Assembly: GCF_947507565.1 (NCBI RefSeq)
Contig: NC_089191.1
Coordinates: 620,001 to 684,000 of the forward strand
Direction of reading: 5' to 3'
Origin: Oscarella lobularis
Lineage: Eukaryota > Porifera > Homoscleromorpha > Homosclerophorida > Oscarellidae
DNA: 64,000 nt
Shown here: piece by piece, positions 38,171 through 46,170 of the stretch
How positions within the stretch are numbered: position 1 is the first letter of the stretch
Layout of the letters: every line of letters starts with the position of its first letter
The notes under the pieces: generated by a model
Database searches by the model: none
What the model was told of the DNA's origin: nothing
Seen by the model: the letters and a program-made list of their open reading frames with translations, nothing else
Made by a program: the position numbers and the translations under genes

Positions 38171-38488
38171 GACTTATATGATTCCTTGGTAGCTTGTCAT
38201 CCTACTAAGTGAATGTATTCTATCACGCGCGTGATGCCATTGCCGTCGCCCACGCCGCCGCCGTCACGCGAGTTGGGAGACAGAGGAAAGCATATCTTTG
38301 ATATTGCGTTATTTGATAAACCACGTCGTTGGACGTTTTCATATCATTTCATGTGGAAATCTTATATGAACTTGATCCGGAGACGAGCTAATGTTGCTCT
38401 GATAACTGATGAGAGACGGCACGCTATTTATAGTATCACACGACAATCGCTCACACGACGTCGATACGAGGGGGCAGTGAAGCGATAA
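38171..38488. promoter_or_regulatory. A-B spacer with shared array promoter blocks
   Basis: Contains TCACGCGAG followed by TTGGGAGACAGAGG, then a block around 38369-38405 (GATCCGGAGACGAGCTAATG) and CGACGTCGATACGAGGGGG just before the B start. All recur upstream of C, and the first also recurs upstream of D. Confidence 0.55.
38264..38272 (+). promoter_or_regulatory. Array motif TCACGCGAG, copy upstream of B
   Basis: Exact 9-mer, about 217 bp before the B start codon, followed by a GGAGACAGA string as at D. Confidence 0.5.
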
Positions 38489-41400
38489 ATGGCGACCATT
38501 CGGCTGCTTTTCCTCTGTTCTATCAGCGTTTCGCTGCGTATCCATGCGACGTCTATCGACAAATTTTACGTATCGAGTTCGACGGGTGTTTCGGCTCCGT
38601 GTGGCGACGACCCCGAACTGGAACCTTGTGCAAACGCTTCCGAAGTTCTACGAACCATCATGAATTTCCGAGACAATGTCGTTGGAATCGAAGTCGCTTT
38701 TCTCCCCGGCCTGCACGCCGTGACGTTCAATATGTCGGCAGCGGCTTTCAAGAACACGTCTCTTCGCCTTTCCGGCACAAGTCGTCACGAGACGATTCTC
38801 ACCTGTTTCGGCTCGACATTGGGTTTCGCCGAATTCACCCGTTTCGAGATCGTCGATATGACCGTCGTCAGCTGCGACATTCGAATGGAAGACGGCGCCA
38901 ACGTCTACGTGCGCAATTCGACGTTCCGAAACGCGACCCAAGCGACGCTGCGCCTACACAACATCCAAAACGTCGTCGTCATAGAGAACACCGAATTTAT
39001 CGGACTGACTGAATCGAAATTCGGCTCGCCCGGAGTCCGAATTTTATATGACGGCAATAGCACGGGGAATGTTTTCATACGCGAATGCCGGTTTGAGAAT
39101 CTTTCTTCCTTATCGGGAGCCGGGCTTTCGGTCGAGCTAGAGCGTCGCTGCTACGGCGTTCAAGTCGTCGTCTTCGCGTCGAATTTCACGGGAAACCAAG
39201 CGGTCAACGCGAGCGCCGTCTACGTGACGACGGAAGACAAGGCGCGCGATTTCAACGTCACAATTTCGCGCTGTCGTTTTGTTAACAACACGTCGACGCC
39301 AAGTCCGACGGAAGAAAGTCACGGCGGCGCTATAGCGGCCAATTTCACCGATCAAAGTCACGGGGGCTCCTTCTCCGTCGTCGATTCGGTATTCGAATCA
39401 AATTTCGCCGATCGCGGTGCCGCCTTTCTTTTTGTCTTCAACGACGACGCGTTTGACGTGAAAACGATCGTCGCTGATTGCTCTTTCGCTAACAACGTCG
39501 TCGGTATAAGCGGAACGGCGATCGTGTATAGTCTCCTTTCAGCGGCGACGTTGCCGAAGCCGACTATATTCCGTCGCGTATCGTTCGTCGCTAATTCAAT
39601 TCGTTCGACCGGCGAGGCTATGCGGTCTCTTGGCAGTGCTCTGACGGTGTTTGAAATGGCCGTCGTCTTCGAAGACGACGCTCTGTTTCGGTTCAATTCG
39701 AATACTTCCGTGCTTCTTCTCAACGCCGCGTTGAGGATCAAAGACGCAGCGTCTTTCGAGTCGAATACCGGTCGCAACGGCGGCGCTTTGCGTATGTACG
39801 AGGACTCGATAGTCGAGCTCTACGACACGGCGCGCGTTCGCTTTGTGAATAACAGCGCCCACTCGGGCGGCGCCGTTTTTGTCGATAATTCTGGGTTTTC
39901 AATTTGGGCCGACGTAATGGGAGCATCGTTGCGCGGACGTCGTTGTCCTTTCTCGCCCTATCACGATGCAACGATTGACGAAGACCGCGGCGAGACACTT
40001 ACAATGAAAGCGCGCGTCGAATTTATCAACAATACGGCGAGTCCGAGCGGCGGCGGCGGCGCCGTTCGCGTAGGCGCGTACGTTCGCGAGAACTGTCCGT
40101 CAAACGGGACGACTCTTCTCTACTACAAAACCTTTACGTACGACGGCAACATTCCAGCCGGCGTTCAGTGGGACGTCGTCGATGAGATTCGCGTGTGTTT
40201 CGTCTATCCCAGTGCAAATCTGACCAACTGCGATTCGTCTGTCATCAACGAAGTTTACTCAGGAATCGAGTATCGTATAATCGTGCACGCGTACGGCGTC
40301 GACAGTCGCGGCGTATTGGCTGACCTCAACGTGCTTTCCATGCAAAGACATATTACTCTATCAGCGTATCATGACCAGGCGCAGCGGAGCGAGTCAGTAT
40401 CGTCTATCCACGTACATACGAGTGTAAGTGGCGACACGACTGAGCACATCTATTTTACTGGACGCGGCGGCGTTGGACGAATACGAGTCGTGTCCGCTTT
40501 TGGAAGCCGCTTCGTTGATTTTCTCGTCAACGTGTCGTCCGGTTGCCCGGTCGGCTTCGCCGTCGATGAAAAAACGACGATCTGTAAATGCGAGAGCGAT
40601 CTACCGTCTATAGGCGAGTGTAAGCACGACGGTTTAGTTCGTCCGGAAGCCGGATATTGGGTCGGTCGATCGCCGGACGAAGCGTCGCGTACGATTGGAT
40701 TTTGGTGTCCGGTTGGGTATTGTCGCTGTAGCGACGTAGCTTGCTGGTTCGATTCACGATTTCCCGACGGTCAGTGCACGAAAGGGCGAGGCGGATCGCT
40801 ATGCGGACAGTGCGACTCCGAAATGAACTACAGCGCCACGTTTGGGTCTACGTTTCCGAAATGCGCCAAGAATTGCAAAGATGAGTACAAATGGGAGTTT
40901 CCGATTATCATCGCTATATCTCTCGGCGTCGTCATGTTCGCCGTTGCCGTCAATCTCGACGTGGCGTCCGGTTTCCTTCGTCCGTTCACCTTGTACTTCC
41001 AGATAATCATCATTGCTTTGTCGTTTAGTAGTCCTGGCGGCCTACTGACTCGCTCGTGGATCCACTACGTGTCGTGGATACCGAATTTGAACTTTCGCAT
41101 CAATACCTGTCTATGGGACGGCATGACGACGTTGCAAGGCGTCGCCTTTCTCTACCTCAGCCCAGCGTGCATATTTGTGTTCATGGGAATATTCATCGGT
41201 CTCGCTCGACGCTTCTCTCGATTGTCACGCGTCAAAGTACTCCGACCGTTCTGCAGTCTCGTCACTCTTTCGTACGTCATCATTTCCTACACAACTGTCA
41301 TGCTTTTGCACTGTGTCAACTTGGGCGGATCAAAGCTGTATTGGTACAACGACGCAAGTGTCCAATGTTTCGGGCAGGAGCATCTTCCGTACGGAATTGT

Positions 41401-41995
41401 CGCTCTTCTAGTCGCCGTCTTTTACGTCGTACCGTTTCCATTTTTTCTCGCGTTCGGTGTCCATCGAATCGGTCGTCTGAGACCGTTCGCCGATATCTGG
41501 CTCCACGAATTCAAGACGTCGTACTTTTGGGGAGAGGGCCTGAATTTCGGTCGTCGCCTCGCTCTCGTCCTCGTTCACTGCTTCTCAAACCATCCCGATT
41601 TCCGTCAGACGCTCGTTCTCGTTGTCGCTTCTGGATTTCTCGGCTTGCACGCATTTTTACAGCCCTACAAGAAGAGCAAAGTGAATACGCTGGAGACTGT
41701 CCTTCTGGTGAATTTCTGCATATTGGGCGTCCTCCAATGCTACGCAACGAATCCGCCGTTTTCAGTGGCCGTAAGCATCGTATTCTTCTGCCTACCACTT
41801 GCTCTTGCTCTCGTTTTCTTCGTACGGTACTTAGTAGAGATAGTGCGGGCTCGACGTGCCAGACTATTGTCAGTGAAGTACGAGAGAGAGTTGAGTTCTG
41901 TTACTGACGGAGCAGAGGCGGAGAGTAAAAGTCCGAGGGGCTTGCGAGACCGACTACTCGAACAATCGACAAACTTCCATGATAGCAAAATGTGA
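38489..41995 (+). CDS. Array paralogue B: beta-helix ectodomain multi-pass membrane protein
   Basis: Intronless, 1168 residues. Signal peptide MATIRLLFLCSISVSLRIHA. Residues ~45-530 look like a right-handed parallel beta-helix with repeated FxxN and GGA[ILV] motifs (FVNNTS...HGGAIAANF, FESNTGRNGGALRM, FVNNSAHSGGAVFV, FINNTASPSGGGGAVRV), the signature of chlamydial Pmp-type repeats. A beta-rich linker follows (~540-690), then the Cys-rich module (~690-795: YWVGRSP, FWCPVGYCRCSDVACWFD, QCTKGRGGSLCGQC). The multi-TM core runs from about 800 with VASGFLRPFTLYFQ, RRFSRLSRVKVLRPFCSL and GLNFGRRLAL. The tail ends RGLRDRLLEQ...SKM. Many N-glycosylation sequons lie in the ectodomain. No named family recognised. 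C is a close tandem duplicate. Confidence 0.9.
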   Translation: MATIRLLFLCSISVSLRIHATSIDKFYVSSSTGVSAPCGDDPELEPCANASEVLRTIMNFRDNVVGIEVAFLPGLHAVTFNMSAAAFKNTSLRLSGTSRHETILTCFGSTLGFAEFTRFEIVDMTVVSCDIRMEDGANVYVRNSTFRNATQATLRLHNIQNVVVIENTEFIGLTESKFGSPGVRILYDGNSTGNVFIRECRFENLSSLSGAGLSVELERRCYGVQVVVFASNFTGNQAVNASAVYVTTEDKARDFNVTISRCRFVNNTSTPSPTEESHGGAIAANFTDQSHGGSFSVVDSVFESNFADRGAAFLFVFNDDAFDVKTIVADCSFANNVVGISGTAIVYSLLSAATLPKPTIFRRVSFVANSIRSTGEAMRSLGSALTVFEMAVVFEDDALFRFNSNTSVLLLNAALRIKDAASFESNTGRNGGALRMYEDSIVELYDTARVRFVNNSAHSGGAVFVDNSGFSIWADVMGASLRGRRCPFSPYHDATIDEDRGETLTMKARVEFINNTASPSGGGGAVRVGAYVRENCPSNGTTLLYYKTFTYDGNIPAGVQWDVVDEIRVCFVYPSANLTNCDSSVINEVYSGIEYRIIVHAYGVDSRGVLADLNVLSMQRHITLSAYHDQAQRSESVSSIHVHTSVSGDTTEHIYFTGRGGVGRIRVVSAFGSRFVDFLVNVSSGCPVGFAVDEKTTICKCESDLPSIGECKHDGLVRPEAGYWVGRSPDEASRTIGFWCPVGYCRCSDVACWFDSRFPDGQCTKGRGGSLCGQCDSEMNYSATFGSTFPKCAKNCKDEYKWEFPIIIAISLGVVMFAVAVNLDVASGFLRPFTLYFQIIIIALSFSSPGGLLTRSWIHYVSWIPNLNFRINTCLWDGMTTLQGVAFLYLSPACIFVFMGIFIGLARRFSRLSRVKVLRPFCSLVTLSYVIISYTTVMLLHCVNLGGSKLYWYNDASVQCFGQEHLPYGIVALLVAVFYVVPFPFFLAFGVHRIGRLRPFADIWLHEFKTSYFWGEGLNFGRRLALVLVHCFSNHPDFRQTLVLVVASGFLGLHAFLQPYKKSKVNTLETVLLVNFCILGVLQCYATNPPFSVAVSIVFFCLPLALALVFFVRYLVEIVRARRARLLSVKYERELSSVTDGAEAESKSPRGLRDRLLEQSTNFHDSKM

Positions 41996-42361
41996 ATTGG
42001 AAAGAGGTTTTATATATTAGTGACATCGCACCTTTGAAGTTCCTTTAGTGAAAGGAAGCAGTAGGAAAAATCTGCTTCATATACTACCTACGATGTCTAG
42101 ACTACATCTTCAATGGCACGGGATATCTGTATCTCCCACACCGTCATCACGCGAGTTTGGATGAACTTTGATCCGGAGACGAGCTAGCGATGCTCTGATA
42201 AATTGACTAGAAACGGCCAGCAATCGATTCTAAGGAATTCCTCAACACTGTTTGGGTTTTTTGGTACGAAAAATCAACGAAGCGAAAGAACATCCAACAT
42301 TATTTTTAACAACGCAGGGGATCACGCGACGTCGATACGAGGGGGGCGGTGAAGGCGGCAG
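41996..42361. promoter_or_regulatory. B-C spacer with shared array promoter blocks
   Basis: Spacer between tandem paralogues. It carries TCACGCGAG, then the GATCCGGAGACGAGCTAGCG block and CGACGTCGATACGAGGGGGG immediately upstream of C, parallel to the A-B spacer. TCTCCCAC...CGTCATCACGCGAG is also paralleled upstream of D. Confidence 0.55.
42147..42155 (+). promoter_or_regulatory. Array motif TCACGCGAG, copy upstream of C
   Basis: Exact 9-mer, about 207 bp before the C start codon, followed by TTTGGA. Confidence 0.5.
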
Positions 42362-45300
42362 ATGACGACGTCTATTCGGCTGCTTTTCCTCTGTTCGATC
42401 AGCGTTTCATTACGTATCCATGCGACGTCTATCGACAAATTTTACATATCGAGTTCGACAGGGGCTTCGGCTCCCTGTGGCGACGACCCAGAACTAAAAC
42501 CGTGTGCAAACGTTTCCGAAGTTCTACGAACCATAATCGATTTCCGAGACAATGTCTTTGGAATCGAATTCGCCTTTCTTCCCGGCCTGCACGTCGTGAC
42601 GTTCGACATGCTCTTGGATTCGGTAGCGGCCTTGCAGAACGCGTCGTACCTTCGCTTCTCCGGCACGAGCCGTCACGACTCGATACTCACCTGTTTCGGC
42701 TCCGCGATGGGTTTCGCCGAATTCAGTCGTTTCGACATCGTCGACCTGACCGTCGTCAGCTGCGACATTCGAATGGAAGACGGCGCCAACGTCTTCGTGC
42801 GCAATTCGACGTTCCGAAACGCAACCCAAGCGACGCTGCGCCTACATAACATCCAAAACGTCGTCGTCATAGAGAACACGGATTTCATCGGACTGCCTGA
42901 ATCGAAATTCGGCTCTCCCGGCGTACGAATTTTATATGACGGCAACAGCACGGGAAATGTTTACATAAACGAATGCCGGTTTGAGAATCTTTCCTCGTTG
43001 TCGGGAGCCGGGCTTTCGGTCGAGCTAAAGCGTCGCTGCTACGGCGTTCAATTGGTCGTCTCCGCGTCGAATTTCACGGGAAACCAAGCGGTCAACGCGA
43101 GCGCCGTCTACGTTAGGACCGACGACCTAGCACGAGATTTCGATATCGTAATTTCAAACTGTCGTTTTGTTAACAATACGTCGACGCCGAAGCCGACGGA
43201 GGAAAGTCACGGCGGCGCCATAGCGGCCAATTTCACGGATCGAAGTCACGGGGGCTCCTTTTTCGTCGTCGATTCGGTATTTGACTCGAATTTTGCCGAT
43301 CGCGGTGCCGCTCTTCTCATCGCCTTCAACGACGACGCGTTTGACGTGGAAACGATCGTCGCTAATTGCTCTTTCGCTAACAACGTCGTCGGTATAAGCG
43401 GAACGGTGATTGTATATAGTCTCCTTTCAGCGGCGACGTTGCCGGCGCCGACTATATTCCGTCGCGTATCGTTCGTCGGTAATTCAATTCGTTCGACCGA
43501 CGACGAGGCAGCGGAGTCTCTTGGCAGTGCTCTGACGGTGTTCGAAATGGCCGTCGTCTTCGAAGACGACGCGCTGTTTCGGTTTAATTCAAATACCTCA
43601 TTGCTTCTTCTCAACGCCGTGCTGAGAATCAAGGACGCCGCGTCTTTCGAGTCGAATACCGGTCACAACGGCGGCGCTTTGCGTATGTACGAGGACTCGA
43701 TAGTCGAGCTCTACGACACGGCGCACGTTCGCTTTGTGAATAACAGCGCCCACTCGGGCGGCGCCGTTTTTGTCGACGATTCCGGGTTTTCGATTTGGAC
43801 CAACGTTATGGGATCGTCACTGCGCGGACGTCGTTGCGCTTTTTCGCCCTATCACGATCAAACGATTGACGAAGACCACGACGAGACGCTTACGATGAAA
43901 GCGCACGTCGAATTTATCAACAATACGGCGAGTCCGAGCGGCGGCGGCGGCGCCGTTCGCGTAGGCGCGTACGTTCACGAGAGCTGTCCGTCGCCGAACG
44001 GAACGACTCCGCTTGACTACAAAACTTTTACGTACGACGGCAACATTCCAGCCGGCGTTCAGTGGGACGTCGTCGATGAGATTCGCGTGTGTTTCTTCTA
44101 TCCCAGTGCAAATCTGACCAACTGCGATTCGTCTGTCATCAACGAAGTTTACTCGGGAATCGAGTATCGTATAATCGTGCACGCGTACGGCGTTGACGGT
44201 CGCGGCGTATTGGGTGACCTCAACGTGCTTTCCATGCAGCAGCACCGAATTACTCTATCGGCGTACCACGACCAGGCGAAGCGAAGCGAATCGGTATCGT
44301 TGTTTCCCATACGCACGAGTGTCGGCGGCGACAAGACGGAGCACATCTATTTTACTGGACGCGGCGTTGGACGAATACGAGTCGTGTCAGCCATTAAAAG
44401 CAGCAAAGCGGCGTTCGTCGATTTTTTCGTCAACGTGTCGTCCGATTGCTCCGTCGGCTTCGCCGTCGACGACGAAACGACTATCTGTGACTGCGAGAGC
44501 GATCTACCGTATATAGGCGAGTGTAAGCACGACGGTTTAGTTCGTCCGGAAGCCGGATATTGGGTCGGTCGATCGCCGGACGAAACGTCGCGTACGATTG
44601 GCTTTTGGTGTCCGGTTGGGTATTGTCGCTGTAGCGACGTAGCTTGCTGGTTCGATTCGCGGTTTCCCGACGGTCAGTGCACGAAAGGACGAGGCGGATC
44701 GCTATGCGGACAGTGCGACTCCGAAATGAACTACAGCGCCACGTTTGGGTCTATGTATCCGAGTTGCGTGGAGAACTGCGAAGATGCATACAAATGGGAG
44801 TTTCCGATTATCGTCGCTATATCTCTTGGCGTCGTCATGTTCGCCGTTGCCGTCAATCTTGACGTGGCGTCCGGTTTCCTTCGTCCGTTCACCTTGTACT
44901 TCCAGATAAGCGTCATTGCTTTGTCGTTTAGTAGTCCGGGCGGCCTACTGACTCGCTCGTGGATCCACTACGTGTCGTGGATACCGAATTTGAACTTTCG
45001 CATCAATACCTGTCTGTGGGACGGCATGACGACGTTGCAAGGCGTCGTCTTTCTCTACCTCAGTCCGGTGTGCATATTTGTGTTCATGGGAATATTCATC
45101 GGTCTCGCTCGACGCTTCTCTCGATTGTCACGCGTCAAAGTACTCCGACCGTTCTGCAGTCTCGTCACTCTTTCGTACGTCATCATTTCCTACACAACTG
45201 TCATGCTTTTGCACTGTGTCAACTTGGGCGGATCAAAGCTGTATTGGTACAACGACGCAAGTGTTCAATGTTTTGGGCAGGAGCATCTTCCGTACGGAAT

Positions 45301-46003
45301 TGTCGCTCTTCTAGTCGCCGTCTTCTACGTCGTACCGTTTCCATTTTTTCTCGCGTTCGGTGTCCATCGAATCGGTCGTCTGAGACCGTTCGCCGATATC
45401 TGGCTCCACGAATTCAAGACGTCGTACTTTTGGGGAGAGGGCCTGAATTTCGGTCGTCGCCTCGCTCTCGTCCTCGTTCACTGCTTCTCAAACCATCCCG
45501 ATTTCCGTCAGACGCTCGTTCTCGTTGTCGGCTGTGGAATTCTCGGCTTGCACGCGTTTTTACAGCCCTACAAGAAGAGCAAAGTGAATACGCTGGAGAC
45601 TGTCCTTCTGGTGAATTTCTGCATATTGGGCGTCCTCCAATGCTACGCAACGAATCCGCCGTTTTCAGTGGCCGTAAGCATCGTATTCTTCTGCCTACCA
45701 CTTGCTCTTGCTCTCGTTTTCTTCATACGGTACTTAGTACAGTTTGTGCGAGCTCGACGTGCTGGAGAAAAGGGCGAAGGACTCTCGGTGAAGTACGAGA
45801 AAGATTTGAGCGCTGTTATTGATGATGAAGCAGAAGCGGAGAGCGTTAGTTTAAGAAAGGGAGACGTTAGTCTACGCAGACAAGGGCTTCAGAATTCAAC
45901 CACCTCCTATGACAACGACTGTTTGATGAGTGAAAGTCTTGGGGGCCTGAGAGAGCGACTACTGGAAATACCGTCAGATTTACATGATGATAGCAGAATG
46001 TGA
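42362..46003 (+). CDS. Array paralogue C: beta-helix ectodomain multi-pass membrane protein
   Basis: Intronless, 1213 residues. Same architecture as B: signal peptide (MTTSIRLLFLCSISVSLRIHA), Pmp-like beta-helix with FxxN/GGA[ILV] repeats, linker, Cys-rich module (FWCPVGYCRCSDVACWFD, GRGGSLCGQC), multi-TM core and cytosolic tail. The tail is longer than in B and contains SYDNDCLMSE before GGLRERLLE...SRM. DNA of the TM core is almost identical to B (about 41056-41640 against 44959-45543 differ at only scattered positions), whereas the ectodomain has many amino-acid changes and small indels. Either the duplication is recent with fast ectodomain change, or the core is being homogenised by gene conversion. 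Family unnamed to me. Confidence 0.9.
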   Translation: MTTSIRLLFLCSISVSLRIHATSIDKFYISSSTGASAPCGDDPELKPCANVSEVLRTIIDFRDNVFGIEFAFLPGLHVVTFDMLLDSVAALQNASYLRFSGTSRHDSILTCFGSAMGFAEFSRFDIVDLTVVSCDIRMEDGANVFVRNSTFRNATQATLRLHNIQNVVVIENTDFIGLPESKFGSPGVRILYDGNSTGNVYINECRFENLSSLSGAGLSVELKRRCYGVQLVVSASNFTGNQAVNASAVYVRTDDLARDFDIVISNCRFVNNTSTPKPTEESHGGAIAANFTDRSHGGSFFVVDSVFDSNFADRGAALLIAFNDDAFDVETIVANCSFANNVVGISGTVIVYSLLSAATLPAPTIFRRVSFVGNSIRSTDDEAAESLGSALTVFEMAVVFEDDALFRFNSNTSLLLLNAVLRIKDAASFESNTGHNGGALRMYEDSIVELYDTAHVRFVNNSAHSGGAVFVDDSGFSIWTNVMGSSLRGRRCAFSPYHDQTIDEDHDETLTMKAHVEFINNTASPSGGGGAVRVGAYVHESCPSPNGTTPLDYKTFTYDGNIPAGVQWDVVDEIRVCFFYPSANLTNCDSSVINEVYSGIEYRIIVHAYGVDGRGVLGDLNVLSMQQHRITLSAYHDQAKRSESVSLFPIRTSVGGDKTEHIYFTGRGVGRIRVVSAIKSSKAAFVDFFVNVSSDCSVGFAVDDETTICDCESDLPYIGECKHDGLVRPEAGYWVGRSPDETSRTIGFWCPVGYCRCSDVACWFDSRFPDGQCTKGRGGSLCGQCDSEMNYSATFGSMYPSCVENCEDAYKWEFPIIVAISLGVVMFAVAVNLDVASGFLRPFTLYFQISVIALSFSSPGGLLTRSWIHYVSWIPNLNFRINTCLWDGMTTLQGVVFLYLSPVCIFVFMGIFIGLARRFSRLSRVKVLRPFCSLVTLSYVIISYTTVMLLHCVNLGGSKLYWYNDASVQCFGQEHLPYGIVALLVAVFYVVPFPFFLAFGVHRIGRLRPFADIWLHEFKTSYFWGEGLNFGRRLALVLVHCFSNHPDFRQTLVLVVGCGILGLHAFLQPYKKSKVNTLETVLLVNFCILGVLQCYATNPPFSVAVSIVFFCLPLALALVFFIRYLVQFVRARRAGEKGEGLSVKYEKDLSAVIDDEAEAESVSLRKGDVSLRRQGLQNSTTSYDNDCLMSESLGGLRERLLEIPSDLHDDSRM

Positions 46004-46170
46004 GTTGGCAAGAGGTACTTTTCACCTGTACCATACTCTACGTAACATTTTTTAATTATTGCACTCAAAGCCTTTACTGAGGAAGCAGGCTTCGCCGACT
46101 ACTAGTTGCAGTGGCACGTGATATTTGCTTCTCCCACGACGTTACGTCACGCGAGCTTGGAGACAGAAGG
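46004..46170. promoter_or_regulatory. C-D spacer with array motif and CACGTG
   Basis: Holds CACGTG at 46115-46120 and TCACGCGAG followed by CTTGGAGACAGAAGG directly before the chosen D start codon. Confidence 0.5.
46147..46155 (+). promoter_or_regulatory. Array motif TCACGCGAG, copy upstream of D
   Basis: Exact 9-mer ending 15 bp before the D start codon; the following GGAGACAGA matches B. Confidence 0.5.

Noticed and set aside
41056..41907. Long alternative-frame ORF inside B, conserved in C (44959-45822)
   Set aside because: Arg/Ser-rich frame created by the codon bias of the real gene; conserved only because the DNA is duplicated.
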